A stretch of 64,000 nucleotides of DNA from Arcuatula senhousia (taxonomy: Eukaryota; Mollusca; Bivalvia; Mytilida; Mytilidae): NCBI GenBank assembly GCA_963971305.1, contig CAXARO010000932.1, forward strand, positions 1 to 64,000, written 5' to 3'. Under the pieces are notes generated by a model. The model was not told the DNA's origin, ran no database searches, and saw only the letters and a program-made list of their open reading frames with translations. The position numbers were made by a program, and so were the translations under genes. Positions 13,569 through 25,665 of the stretch are shown piece by piece (position 1 is the stretch's first letter; each line of letters starts with the position of its first letter).

Positions 13569-14323
13569 ACACTGTGTCTCAACTACCCCGGCAAAAATGT
13601 TTTGTCTCATGGCGATCTAAAAACAGAATATTGACGGGCAAACGGAAAGTGACTTTTCCTACTCAATGCACAAACAGTTGATAAAATTATTTGTTTAGAT
13701 AATATTGTGAATCTGTTCATCAAAAACTGTGCACTTATTCTTAATATAAGCTTGAATATAAGACATAGAACATTTAGGAAAGACTCGGTTCGTGAGGTAA
13801 AAAATGTAAACAAACGTAGCCAGGTAATCGCTGAAAATTAATTCATTGTTAATGATGCTTATATCGCACGAAATTATAAGATGTTTGGTAAGAGGTTCAA
13901 TAATGTCATAATATTCTAAACTCGAAAGAAAATTGGGACTCTATGCCCCTTTCCGTATTTCCGTCATTTACTCAAAGAAGCAGAGGTACCAATGGGGTTT
14001 CCGAATGTCAAAAGTCCAAAAGGGCAGAGACAAAACCAGTAAACACGAACAAGAACGGGACTAAAACAGACAACATGTAAAACATGGAAACACAAAATAA
14101 CTGAATATCGATCAACAACGCGAACTCCAGTCGAAACAAGAGTGAACTCAGGTGCTACGGAAGAGTAAGCAGTTCCTGCTTGCTATAGCAGACCCGTCGG
14201 GTTGTCAATAGTCAATTCAGCGTGTCAAATCCGGTAAAGGAGACAAAACAAAACCCTATGACAAACCAACATAAGACGACCTTGAGACGAAACATTTTTT
14301 ACCGAGTAATTGAGACACAGTGT
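13569..14323. mobile_element. ~755-bp element with ~46-bp terminal inverted repeats
   Basis: The left end 'acactgtgtctcaactacc' (13,569) and the right end 'gtaattgagacacagtgt' (ending 14,323) are inverted copies. The match continues inward through 'aaaatgtttTgtctca'. A repeat P copy (13,975-14,240) sits inside. No transposase frame is present, so it is non-autonomous. Target duplication not resolved. Confidence 0.65.
13975..14240 (+). repeat. Dispersed repeat P, best-preserved copy
   Basis: Begins near 'agcagaggtaccaatgggg' and ends near 'cagcgtgtcaaatccgg'. It includes 'gtgaactcaggtgctacgga' and 'gttcctgcttgctatagc'. At least five relatives lie in the window. No tRNA-like A or B box was seen, so the class is unknown. 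Confidence 0.7.
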
Positions 14324-14342
14324 AGAAGGTATTAAAGAAAAG

Positions 14343-14745
14343 TCAATGAAAAACGATGTCAGGGCAATTGTGGAGGAGAGTTTTTAGTGCCTCAGGAAAA
14401 GGGTGCATGAATAGGATTGGAAAACTTAGTCTTCTGTATGGTATCCTTCGGGTCCTATACTCTTGTCGAGACCTAAAGCAGGGTTCTTTTAAATGCGAGG
14501 AAGTTAACGTGACGTTTTCCAAACAAAGTGCACTCAAAGGTTTTACGCGACATGACCCGACAAATCCGTCATTCATATTGAGTGGTGCCCCATTTAACCA
14601 CTTGGCACACACATCCCACACGCTTTGTGAGTAAAACTTCCTGACACGATATCAAGTTTCTGGGCGCTTGTGCTCTTTAATGGACTTTTACCGACAAGCT
14701 CAGCGCTGCTGTGGACCTATTCACCCAGAACCCGTACGGGTTTAG
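14343..14745 (-). repeat. SINE-like repeat, subfamily 2, fragment
   Basis: Inverted relative of the element at 15,417-15,910, sharing the blocks around 'ctaaagcagggttcttt' and 'aagctcagcgctgctg' read on the other strand. Open frames on both strands are translations of the repeat. Confidence 0.65.
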
Positions 14746-15416
14746 ACTTTCGAACAAATAGAACAAATTAATAAACGTTTCAAATGTACACATGAAGAGA
14801 GGTCAGATGTAATATTCAGTTTAGGAATGGTGTAAAGAAGCCAAGTGAAGCGCATAATTTGTTGGTTTTGGTGTTTTACTTTTTTTAGTGTTTTTTACAT
14901 TAATTTTGTGCAAAAACTTAACTTTGGTCAGTTGTAGGGAGAGCGTACGCCCCATACACCTATCCTTGGATCCGAGTCTGTGAAGAAGATTTTAAACACC
15001 ACGTTCATATTCATTGTCCTTGCAGCTCATTATACATTTAAAGTATTTATTTTGAATATAAAGGATATTTTAACAGAACTGTTCTGGTTATCAAGATAAT
15101 ATAAAAGTTATCAAGGTAATAAAACAGCGGCTTTCAATTAAGTCGTTTTGAAAACAACAAAAATAATAATAAAAAGCAGATGATCAAGTGCAATTAAGAA
15201 ATTGTCTTACCCAAATGAAGGCTCACTGCTATATAACAATGACAGCAGATGTCTACAGAGAGATTGGTTATAATAAAGACTACTAAAATACTTTATTTTG
15301 ATTTAATAAAATCATTTATGACATAAATGTTTGATCATGTTTTTATCATAAATTTGAATTTTGAGATAACTTGTATTTTATTTTAGAATATTAATGAATT
15401 AAATACTAATCTGTGA

Positions 15417-15910
15417 GACCCGTGCAGGTGGCGAATAGGCCCGCAGCAGCGCTAAGCTTGTCGGTAAAAGTCCACTAAAGACCGCTCAGAAACCTGACAT
15501 CGGGTCAGGCCGCTTTGCCCACAAAGCGACTGGGATGTGTGCCCCAGGTGATTGAATGGGGCAGCCCTGACATCGTCAGGCGATAATGCGGAAATCCTGA
15601 CCGCAAACCACAGTGGTGCACCGTGTTGGGAAAAATGTCACGTTCCTCGCACGCTAAAGAACCCTGCTGCAGGTCTCGGTAGGAGTAGGACCCGTAGGAT
15701 CCCCATGCAGGAGGCAAAATTTCCCGTCCCTACCCATCACTCCTTTTTCCAGTGGCAGTCAAACTTCTCCTTCCCGATTGGCCTTGTGTCCCCATTTCCT
15801 CCACTTCATCATCATTTCATGTTCATTGTATCACCACTTTCATGTTCATCTTCCGGATGCAGCCGAAATCGTGCTGCTTGGGAGTAAAGCAATAACTAAC
15901 TAACTAACTA
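15417..15910 (+). mobile_element. SINE-like element, subfamily 2, with target duplication
   Basis: About 494 bp from 'gacccgtgcaggtggcgaat' to a (CTAA)n tail. A perfect 12-bp direct repeat ACTAATCTGTGA flanks it at 15,405-15,416 and 15,911-15,922. Tail and duplication length suggest mobilisation by a LINE. I do not see clear tRNA A and B boxes, so the head is of unknown origin. Relatives lie at 14,343-14,745 (inverted), about 38,130-39,050 and 51,620-52,030 (inverted). Confidence 0.8.
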
Positions 15911-15952
15911 ACTAATCTGTGATTAAATTCAGACATGCTTATGGAAGAAACA

Positions 15953-16357
15953 TTGCGATAGTCACTCCTAGGAACACGCGAATCGATCCAGGTAATTTTA
16001 ATTAAACCCCGCAAAAGATTTCTCTTATAATCAACTGCATTTTATACTTATAAAAAATCGAATGAAATATCTTTTCTTAACATTCATAAAGGCTGCGCTC
16101 ATTCGAAATATAAATTGTACGTTCGTCAAATAACTGAATTTTCGAACCCATGAAACTTTAACATTTCCCCATTGACACCAACTGTAAATAAATTGTAATA
16201 AGGAGATCCACTACGGCTTTCCATACGACATAAAATTAGGCTGATGAAAAATCCTTAACATGTTAGTATAAATCTTTAGACTCTATTCGCCTATATAAAG
16301 TTTTAGTAAAAAATACCTGGCTCGATTCGCGTGTTCCTTGGAGTGATAGTGATCTCG
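15953..16357. mobile_element. ~405-bp element with ~40-bp terminal inverted repeats
   Basis: The arm at 15,953-15,992 (containing 'ggaacacgcgaatcgatcc') is an inverted match of the arm at 16,316-16,357 (containing 'gattcgcgtgttccttgg'). The interior is AT-rich and non-coding. Confidence 0.7.
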
Positions 16358-17315
16358 GGAGTTTGCTATATAGTCTTCGATTGTTACTTAGAAGGGATAA
16401 CATAACCCTTATCTGATTGTTCGCATGAGGATTACTTTACCGTGTATATTTTTGTACTCTTTGACTTGTAACTGTTGCATTTTTATGATCGAACACCATT
16501 TAGAAACAAATATGTTGCTTGTTTTAGTATTTTGCCAAAGACACTCTGCTATAAACTTTTTACGCATGAAATATCTATAAGAAGTAAACATTATAAGAGG
16601 AAGACTTTTCTAGATAATCTCGAAGAAAGAATCAAACAAAATGATACATTATCTTACGAAAGTATAAAACAATGTTTTCCAAATCAATCTTTCTTGGAAC
16701 ATCTGTTGTTATTATTCATATGTTATGTAATTGACTTTAAAATATTGTGTCCGGTGTTTCAGTTAAGAGTAAATGTAGACACACGGGAAACATACAAGCA
16801 ATGCGTTATCTAGGGGCTGTAATCATTGTGTCGGTTGTGTTTCAATTTGGTAACTTAAAGGCAGTTCTTAATTATACACTTAGTATAGATTAATTCCTAT
16901 AATTACCTCTTTTTTCCATGTCCTATTAAAATACCCACATAAATCAAGGGTGTTCGAAGTCTAAAACAGTTTTTTATTTAATTTGTGAAATATTTTATCT
17001 TAAAACATTGACATATTGCTGACTTATGTACGTTGTGAGTAATAATTTGACACATGTACATATTAAACGCATTTAGAGGTTTTTTGTGTTAATGATCAAA
17101 TATTTCTTTCAACATCATCGAGATCAGTGTTAAGTGGTTTTCCACCCCACTTAATGTCTTGTCATCATGCCATGTCCATTACTATTAGATAGTCTATTTA
17201 GTCACTAGAGCCTGCTGTAGATATTGCAGGGCAATATTATTATACCATTCCAAATTGCTGTTGTTCTAACCGTTACTCATGTTACTCTTGGTGATATCAT
17301 TAACACAAATATATA

Positions 17316-18256
17316 CACTTGGCCATAAGTTAAGGAACACCGATATTTTGGAGATGTATCATTTTTCATTATGATATTTCGGTTACAAAAAAATAAACTC
17401 GAGTTCATAATTTCGGTGTTCTTACAGGTAAAACAGTCGTTTGGTTGTTTTGACATTCATTTTTGACAAAATTAATTTTAAAAACAAATTTTCAGATCTT
17501 TGAAAAAGGTGTGAAAAATCCTGAGTGTGACAGGTGAAAAAAAGTTCAGACTAAAAGTGGTCTGCACATTTTGTCTTTGCTGCGAGCACAAAACAAATTT
17601 ATTGAAGTTCATGAAAAATCACTTGTCTACCGCAATATCAAAAAACAGATTTTGAAATTGCTTAAATGTATCTTTATTTAGAGATAAACTAAACACATCT
17701 TTTTGGGAGAAAAATACCGAAAAGGAAGAATTTTTTTCTCGATTTTACTACATTTTGATATTTTTCTCAATTTTTTGGTCTTTATAAGTTAACCTAATAC
17801 TCATATGGAAAACAATTTTGCTCAGTGTTAAAAATCTACCACGATAACAAAATAACCATGCTTCAAAGTTAAAAGTGTGAAAAAGGGGAGAGTTGTCAAT
17901 TTTGTTAAATGATAAAAAAATAAACAGGTTTTGGAAAAACGTGATAGAAAATTATGGTAAACAAACGCCAATAAAAAAGTTTTGTGTTTGCGGAAAAGAC
18001 TTTTTGTGCAGGCCAATTTTAATCCAAACTTTTTTTCAGTAGTCAAACTCAAGCTTTTGCACATCATTTTTAAACGACCCAAAAGTCGCTTTTTAGTTAA
18101 TTTTATTTTGCAAAATGTCACGAAACATTGAACGACTCTTACATTTGTAAGTACCCTAAAAGTGATAAATGTGAATTAATTTTTTGTAACCGAAATATTA
18201 TCATGAAAAATTATATATTTTCAAAATTGCGGTGTTCCTTAACTTACAGCCAAGTG
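17316..18256. mobile_element. Tc1/mariner-like non-autonomous element
   Basis: Terminal inverted repeats of about 27 bp: 'cacttggccataagttaagg' at the left and its near-complement ending 'cttacagccaagtg' at the right. TA lies directly outside both ends (17,314-17,315 and 18,257-18,258), as expected for the Tc1/mariner superfamily. The 941-bp body is AT-rich with only short open frames and no DDE transposase, so it would depend on an enzyme from elsewhere. It lies in intron 1 of gene B, just before exon 2. Confidence 0.75.
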
Positions 18257-18702
18257 TATATATATTATGTATATTATAATTCGAATTTATTTAATGTGAT
18301 GCATGTATACATGTCAAATCTACATGTTTTTCAGCGCGTGGAGAATGTGTTTTTCCATGCGAGTAGCAAGGCAGAACTTTCCACTCGGCGCAATACAACT
18401 AACACTTTCTCGTGTGAAGATCCAACTTCTCTGATGGTGTACGATGGGCATTCAACAGTGAAAAGAAAATGTGTTGTGAGAGTGGGTCCGTTTACCGTTG
18501 CCATGTGCGTTCTATCAAGTTCTAGATTTTTTCAGATTTTATTCAATACACTCAGACATATATAAATATGTAACATGAGGTCAAGCAAAATATACAAATA
18601 CAAATATTAAACAACAAGGAAATTAAGCACATAAATATCAGATACAAATTAGGGACTCCAGAATATATACATTCACAGTAAATGGTAACTATATAAATAA
18701 TC

Positions 18703-21700
18703 TTACAAAGATGAGATTTTCTTAACAAATACCGATAGTTTTTTTAATACAGGAATATTGCAAAGAGATAACAGTCCGCTCATTTTACTACTATTTGGAT
18801 GCTCATAATAATATTTTGCCAAGAATTTTTGGCGCAGATTTTTAATAATTACATTGTCACACACAAACAGTACATGGAACTCATCACCTACAGAGTTATT
18901 ACAAAAAGAGCAAATTCTTTCATGCCTTGGGATGTTATGCCATCTCCCCGTTTCAATAGGCAAATGAACATTTGACGTGCGTAGTTTAGTAATCCAAATG
19001 CGGTTAAACTCCGGGAGTTTAACTAAATAGTTTTCGAGGCCAAAAGATGACTTGCAAAGAGAGTAAAATTCGCCTCTTGAGGAGCTGGCAATATCGCCAT
19101 ACCAAGATTGAATAAACTGGTCATGTAGAATTTGCTTAATATAATTAATATTAAGAGCAGAACACTGATTCATAAACCACTCACTTTTACCAATTTCATT
19201 AAAAATATTTTTCATACAATTAATCCACTTGAATGTTTTGATGTCACTCAATTTAAGCATCAAACGATACAGTGAGTTACATAATTTGCCCTCGTTTTGA
19301 ACTAGTCTACCCCAAAAAGAAATCATTCTCACTTTGACACTTATTTTGAGCGGAAATCTCCCAAGTTCTCCGTACACCATGTAATTTGGTGTAGTATTTC
19401 TGACACCAAGAATTCTTTTACAAAACTTCAATTGTATTTGCTCGATGGCATTAATATTTTCAAATCCCCAGACTTCAGAGCCGTACAATAATATAGGTTC
19501 AATCATACAATCAAACATTTTCAATTGAAGGTCTATAGGGATATTCTCGTTATTTATCAGTTTATAAATACTAAATAAAGCTTTTTGAGCTTGTTCTACT
19601 CTTTTCTTTCGAGTTTCAATAAAACATCCATTGTATTTAAAGATAACTCCTAAATATGTATATGAATCAACAATTTCAAGTTTTTCTCCGTTCAGATAAA
19701 ATTCTACTCCTTGTCTGGTTTTACGTTTACAAAAAATAATAACTTTCGTTTTGTTAACATTTACTTCAAGCCTCCACAAATCACAGTATCTTTTAAATAT
19801 ATCTAAAGAATTTTGCATATTATCTGGACTTTCAGCTAAAATAATTGTATCATCTGCATACAATATCACAAAAAATTTAAAATAAATATGAATTTCATCC
19901 ATCATCTTCTTTTCAATAGTTTCAAGAGATAGTCCGTCAAGCTGGGCAAAGAATGTTTCTAAATCGTTTAGAAAAATGAAAAATAAGAAGGGAGACAAGT
20001 TCTCTCCCTGTCTGACTCCAGTAAGGCAAGGAAAGAATTCCGTCTGTCCTCCACTACATTGCACACATGATTTGATTCCATCGTTCGGTACATGTTGTAT
20101 ATAACTTTAAAAATCTTCCCCTTTATCTCGCTTTTTAGTAATTTTGTCCATAACCCTTCCCTCCAGACTGTGTCGAAAGCTTTACGGAAATCAACGAAAG
20201 TGCAGTATAGTTTTTTTCCATATGCAAAGTAAAATTCTATAAGAGAATGTAAAGTAAATATATTATCAAGAGTCGAATACCCTTTCCTGAAACCCGCTTG
20301 GCTTTCGGACAGGACATTAAACTCATTTGAGAATACATTCAATCTAGAGTTCAAAATACACGTAAAAAGTTTACCCATACAACTAATGAGGGTAATCGCA
20401 CGATAATTATCTGGATCTGCAGGATCACCCTTATTTTTATATATAGGTTTTATAATTCCTTGTGTCCAGCTCTCGGGAACAATACCACTATCTAAAACTA
20501 AATTAAATAAGTCACAATATATAGATATAAGTTGAGGTGATGAGTATTTAAGATATTCATTAATAATCATGTCTGTACCTGGTGCCTTACTATTTTTCAG
20601 TTTGTTTATTGCATCTTGTACCTCATTTGCATATATTTTACCATTTAATAATTCATCAAAAACTGGATTGTCGCACATATCGTCAACATTTATATCATTT
20701 TCTGTGGATTCGTCTCCAGCGTTTAGGTTTTTAAAATATTCATAGAAGGTATCAATATCAATTTCCGGCGATTCCTTATTCGCATGTGAATATTTATGCA
20801 AAATCTTCCAAAATGACTTGGGATCGTGTTTTGAACTAGATCTCAACTCATTTGCACAACTTTCTGAGTATTTTGCATAACTATTAGATAAGGTTTGACG
20901 ATACGTTTTCGCTTTAACATTCATTTCTTTTTTGTGTGACGTCGACTTGGTTACTTTAAACAGGTTACGAGCGGCGTGAAATTCGTCGCGCTTAACCTTA
21001 CAAGCTTTGTCAAACCAGGATTTATTATCTTTGTTAATATATTTTTTATTTGCAACTCCAAAAGTATCTCGGGCAGTTTCAATCAAAACATGACCTATAT
21101 CACTAACAAGGTCCGTGACCTGTTCAGGCGTGACCGTGCTAGAGTTAATATTGTCAAGTTGGGATTTAATTCTGACCAGGATACCTTCAGTGTCATCAAT
21201 CAATGATTGTCGGAAATTTTCACTTTTCTTATTATTCCACTTACGGTAAGTGATTTCTGTATGTTCTTGTTTTACAACGTTTGGTTGTGTAAAATTTAGA
21301 GATAAATGGAGACGATTATGTGCATCAGAATACATAGGGTCAAAATCTTCTACATAAAAATCAGAAACAATATCAACCATGGAGTCTGAAATAAGTAAAT
21401 AATCTACTAATGATGCATCTTTACAAGTGGTTTTACCAATATGTTTGTCATCATGTAAACGACCATTAGCAATATACATAGAACACCTTTTACAAAATTC
21501 AATGATCTTATTACCATAGTTATTAATGCGAGTTCTATCTTGCGAACATCTTTCAATAGGAAACCCTCTTTCTAAAAGTTTGTTTTTGAAAATATCAGTG
21601 TTATGCAAAAAATCCGCATTTTCACTGATTTCTAAAATGTCAAATAAATGTTCATCAAAATCTACAAAATCGCTTAAAGTACCACTTCTAGCATTAAAAT

Positions 21701-22124
21701 CTCCAATTAAGGAAACGTGACAATTTTTAGAAAAGTTTATCATCTCACTCTCAATTTCTACAAATGCTTCGTCAGAAGAATACTTTGATCCTTCTGGGGG
21801 TATGTAGACACATCCTAATAAAATTTTCTTACAATTTTGTTGATTATGGTGAAAATATTTTTTTGATATAATAACCCACTGTATAAACTCGCTATCAGAT
21901 TTCAAGAAGGTTATATATTTTGACAATGATTTTTTATACAAAATCGAAATTCCAACAGACTTTCTTTTACATTTTTTTCTTATTTTTGAGAAACAACAAT
22001 ATTCTGAAGGTAAATCAAGTTCATCTAATTCACTAAGTTTAGATTCAGTAAATACAAGTATATCATAATTTTTAATCAAATCAATAAAGTCAGGGTTCAA
22101 TAGTTTCTTCTTTAAACCACCCAC
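18703..22124 (-). pseudogene. LINE ORF2: AP-type endonuclease plus reverse transcriptase, frameshifted
   Basis: The N-terminal half (22,124-19,968) carries AP-endonuclease features: FTESKL, GDFNARSG and SLVDYLLISD, then a SDAH in the usual SDH position. RT motifs follow: IIKPIYKNKGDP, QAGFRKGYSTLDN and FVDFRKAFDTVW. A single frameshift near 20,065 breaks the frame between RT blocks. The second frame (20,064-18,703) continues with GVRQGENLSPFLF and the catalytic YADDT, then the thumb region and a zinc-binding C-terminus (ICSFCN...EFHVLFVC). The two frames overlap by about 100 bp. The domain order is that of autonomous LINEs. I cannot fix the clade by eye. Confidence 0.85.
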
Positions 22125-22187
22125 ATTTAGACAGGTAATGTTTATCTTTTCGTTTCCATGACCTTGACCGATGTCTGTTGTATTGTC

Positions 22188-22735
22188 CTAGTTCTGGGGC
22201 AAACCAGGTATATATCGAGGGTCCCCACGGGTTGGATCATATACTTCACCGTCTACAACCAACTTATCATATACAAATTTGGCATTCTTCTTTTGACGGC
22301 GGAATTCTTTAAGTTTAGGGATTAGTGGCTTCCTTCTATCGACAATTTCTTTAGGGTACTGTTGAAACACAGAAAACTGGGGCCTATCTTTAAGTTTTTC
22401 GGATGCTGTTTTTCTAATATTTTCATGGTCCTGGTATTTTACGAAACGGGCAATGATGCTTCTGTGTTGCCATCTGTGCGCTCCCCCAATCTATGAACAT
22501 TCTGAAATTGAATCTGATCAACATTTGGTATTTGAAGCTCATTTGTTAGGAATTCTCTAATTACAGTCTCTGTGTTTTCTTCATTTCCCTCAGGGTTTGG
22601 GATGCCACCAAATATCAAATTGTATTTCATTGATCTTGTTTGCATAGATAAAAACTGTTCCTTTAGCTCAGCATTTTCAGACACTAGTTTTCTGTTTGTT
22701 AGCTCAAGATCTCTTCTATAGATAAGCCATGTTTC
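22188..22735 (-). pseudogene. LINE ORF1 remnant (L1-like RNA-binding protein)
   Basis: Two frames on the minus strand make up the C-terminal two thirds of an L1-type ORF1. The upstream part (22,735-22,439) has a coiled-coil-like start and an RRM-like block with YNLIFGGIP and the typical VHRLGER. The downstream part (from about 22,450 to 22,188) contains RFVKYQDHENIRK and ends before ORF2. They are offset by a frameshift near 22,450. The element stops abruptly at about 22,735, inside the coiled coil. Confidence 0.75.
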
Positions 22736-22815
22736 TTTAATTAATCAAATGGAAGAAAAAAATAGCTAATGCATATCAATGGGTCGCTCTTTAATCACCT
22801 GATTTGGCATTTCCT

Positions 22816-23060
22816 AACGGAGCGACCATTTGATGTTTATTTGGGGCTATGGTAAAATTTGAAATAAAAAGACAGGATGCCAAAATTCAGGAAATAAAAA
22901 TGCAGGACAGTGCTTTGATATAAAAAAATAAAGGATCCAGTTTTGGCTGACAAATATTGGTCAATTAAAAAATAATAAAAAATTCCGCGAGAAAATGCTC
23001 TAAAATAATCAAGGCTCCGATATTTACGCTCTACAAATGTCTCTATTGAATCAAAGTTGT
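22816..23060 (+). repeat. TIR-element fragment related to 40,858-41,141
   Basis: The end 'ggagcgaccatttgatg', then 'tttggggctatgg', matches inverted the right end of the 284-bp element at 40,858-41,141, and the A-rich body is also alike. Only one terminus is clear here. Confidence 0.55.
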
Positions 23061-23440
23061 GAGACAATTCCTTATAGGAGTTATTTCCGTTAAATCATCA
23101 AAATTGACCATTTTCTTAGTTTTGGACTTGATCTTGAAAACTGCAAGTGCTAGAGGAAAAGTTAGCATTGGAGAATTGTAATGCTCATTGAGATTTACAA
23201 AAAATGATTTCAGGGTTTAAATTGTCAGATGACCCCTTATAGGAGTTATGGTCCTTTAAAAGTGAAAAAAATAGTGTTATACTGTGTATTTGACCTATAG
23301 AATGAAAGCTGTTACAGATAAAGAAAAAAATGTTGCTTGCTTCTCTTCAGTTCAATTACCTCTTCAAAAATAACCGTTAGGCTGAAGCTGTCAGATGACC
23401 CCACTATAAAAGTTATGGCGCATAATTGTCAAGTTTTAGA
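23040..23440 (+). repeat. Diverged copy of the ~155-bp tandem repeat family
   Basis: Contains 'gtcagatgaccccttatagg' and 'ttgcttgctt' in the spacing typical of the arrays at 52.3-55.5 kb and 60.2-61.2 kb, but strongly diverged and only about two units long. Confidence 0.6.
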
Positions 23441-23473
23441 TTATTACCTTGCAGATTAAACATATAAAAGATT

Positions 23474-23852
23474 AGTCCCGTGCGGGGCCCGTGTGGCGAA
23501 TAGGCCCACAGCAGAGCTTAGCTTGTCGTAAGATGCGACTAAGGTTCTTGGGATTCTGTCGTCAGGTCGGTGCTCAGGCCACAGAGCGATCGTGTGTACC
23601 CTAGGTGTCTGAATAGGCTCACTCACTCACTCACTCACTCACTCACTCACTCACTCACTCACTCACTCACTCACTCACTCACTCACTCACTCACTCACTC
23701 ACTCACTCACTCACTCACTCTCTTACTCACTCACTCAATCACTCACTCACGAACTCGCTCACTCACTCACTCACTTACTCACTCTTTCACTCACTCACTC
23801 ACTCACTCACTCACTCACTCACTCACTCACTCACTCACTCACTCACTCACTC
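23474..23852 (+). mobile_element. SINE-like element, subfamily 1, ending in a long (CTCA)n tract
   Basis: The head 'gtcccgtgcggggcccgtgt' plus about 125 further bases passes directly into a (CTCA)n tract of some 230 bp (23,616-23,852). The 8-bp direct repeat AAAAGATT flanks the element at 23,466-23,473 and 23,853-23,860. The middle of the family consensus is absent. The Thr-His-Ser-Leu frame through it is a microsatellite translation. Confidence 0.75.
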
Positions 23853-24465
23853 AAAAGATTGATAAAAGCTTTTGCTTGCTTGAATGTTAGGCGATATGTG
23901 AGCCTTCATTATAAGGTGGAAATTGTATGGTGATCCTTTATTGGGGTTTTTCATCCCAGATACCCCTAATTATTTTCATTCCATCTATCTGTCTATGTAT
24001 GCTTTTCATTAATGCAACGCATGCATTTCATCTATTGATTTTGTTTCTATTCCTTATTACTTTTTAATAATGTCACTTATTCGGAAGTTTTTTTTATTTG
24101 TAGGGACGAAGGGAGTGATGAATATTTCTGTGTTAAAGACACATTCTATGACAACAAGGCAGACCTTAACTTTGTTTACCATACACCAAGAAGTATGTTT
24201 GTTGTTATTTCTGTCATGAAAACACTTTATGATGATTAATTTTGCATGTCGAATTAAATCTGCCATTAAGGCAAATATTGACCAATTCAAAATTGCATTT
24301 TTTTAAAAATATATTGAACTTCCAATTCAAAATGTCAGTTTTTTTTAAATATATTGAACTTAAGGTTCTCTTTCTTATACATCAATATAAGTACACTTAT
24401 CTAGGCTTGTTTTCGAAGTTTTAAGGTTCAGATTTTAAAAAAGGTTATAATATTTATATATACAC

Positions 24466-25665
24466 TCCGCCATAAGTTAATCACCACCCTTTATATTTTT
24501 ATAAGTTAAAACGCAAACGCAAGTTAACTTTAAGGTTATTTGAAATGTGTATCCTCAAAACACACATTTCGATGTAATGTTACACCAAAGGGTATGCACC
24601 AGTGATAGAAATCCAAAGTGAAAAGACACTTCAAACAGAACATGATTCAACGTCTTAAATGGTTCTTAGAAAAACTTTGACGAAACATTCAAATTTTGTT
24701 CAGTTTAAGTTGTGTGTTTTTTAAGTTGACTTGTCGTCTTACAATAAAACATATTGTTAAAACAATTTCATGTAAAAGGCCAATTTAAACTAGGAAAAAT
24801 TGCTGAAAAGGGTGGGTAAATCTTTTTTGGTCAAATTTTAGGCCAAAAACTGACAGAAGGATGCTGTCCTTAGAAAATGAATTTGGTATGGAAACTTTTT
24901 GCGGTGGAAACTTAAAAATTCAATGTCTATCAATTTTTGCGAGCAATGGTATTTGTTCTCTGTCCGAGAAACATCACTTTTCTGAAATCTCATTTTCTGG
25001 AAGAAAAAAACATTTTTGAAAGAAAATGTCATTCATTACTTAAAAAAGGTTAAGCGACATGAGTTTTCTTCCCTGGATAAAACTGTTACTTCATACATGT
25101 AAGTGTTATAATCAATGACAGAAATATCATTCTGGAAACAGTTTAGCTCATTTTTGAAGTATTACGAAAAGAGACATTTTCTGAAAAAAAAAACATGAAA
25201 AAATATTTTTTGGCTTAAATCTCTGATTAACTTTTTTAAATAATCCAATTTTCCTCATCGAAAAGTAAAAGTTTTATTTTCATGCTGTTCTTAAGAGAAA
25301 TTAGCATTTGGAAATAAAAATGGCCAAAAAGTCTTAAAAAAAACAGACATTTTTAAGCAGGCTAAAAAAACACTGCAAAACCCAGTAAAAACTCATAGTT
25401 GTCGTTTAATTTGATTGGCAACGCAACATTTGAAAGAAGTGTCATGTGTAAGATTCTCTAACAAAAATAATTCAGGATAGGATATATTCAATCAATACTA
25501 TGTACCCATATTTTGAAAATCTTTCTTTATTTTCAAGTTTTGTACATGCAAAATTATTCCAATACCCAAAGGTTCTTATGTGCAGAATACCAGAATATTT
25601 CAATAAGATACAAAACGAGGGTGCCATTTTAAAATGTGGCGGTGCTTAAATTTTGACGGATTGTT
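24466..25665. mobile_element. Possible degenerate mariner-like element
   Basis: The left end 'cactccgccataagttaatc' resembles the Tc1/mariner-type terminus at 17,316. A weak inverted relative lies near 25,635-25,665 ('ggcggtgcttaaattttgac'). The match is imperfect and no transposase is seen. It lies in intron 3 of gene B. Confidence 0.3.

Larger units (their letters stand above)
18600..22735 (-). mobile_element. LINE with ORF1 remnant and ORF2 (endonuclease-RT)
   Basis: A non-LTR retrotransposon read on the minus strand and inserted in intron 2 of gene B. The order is ORF1 remnant (22,735-22,188), endonuclease and RT (22,124-19,968), then the rest of RT plus the C-terminal region (20,064-18,703). 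The 5' end is truncated inside the ORF1 coiled coil near 22,735. ORF1 and ORF2 each carry one frameshift, so this copy is inactive. The 3' tail and target duplication could not be placed with confidence; the 18,600 boundary is approximate. Confidence 0.8.

Noticed and set aside
16475..16813. 112-residue open frame upstream of gene B
   Set aside because: No motif or codon pattern of note; it overlaps the signal-peptide exon of gene B in another frame, and the exon is better supported by phase and by homology of the following exons.
23570..23890. 106-residue open frame rich in Thr-His-Ser-Leu
   Set aside because: Translation of a (CTCA)n microsatellite; the tetranucleotide gives a 4-residue peptide repeat in every frame.
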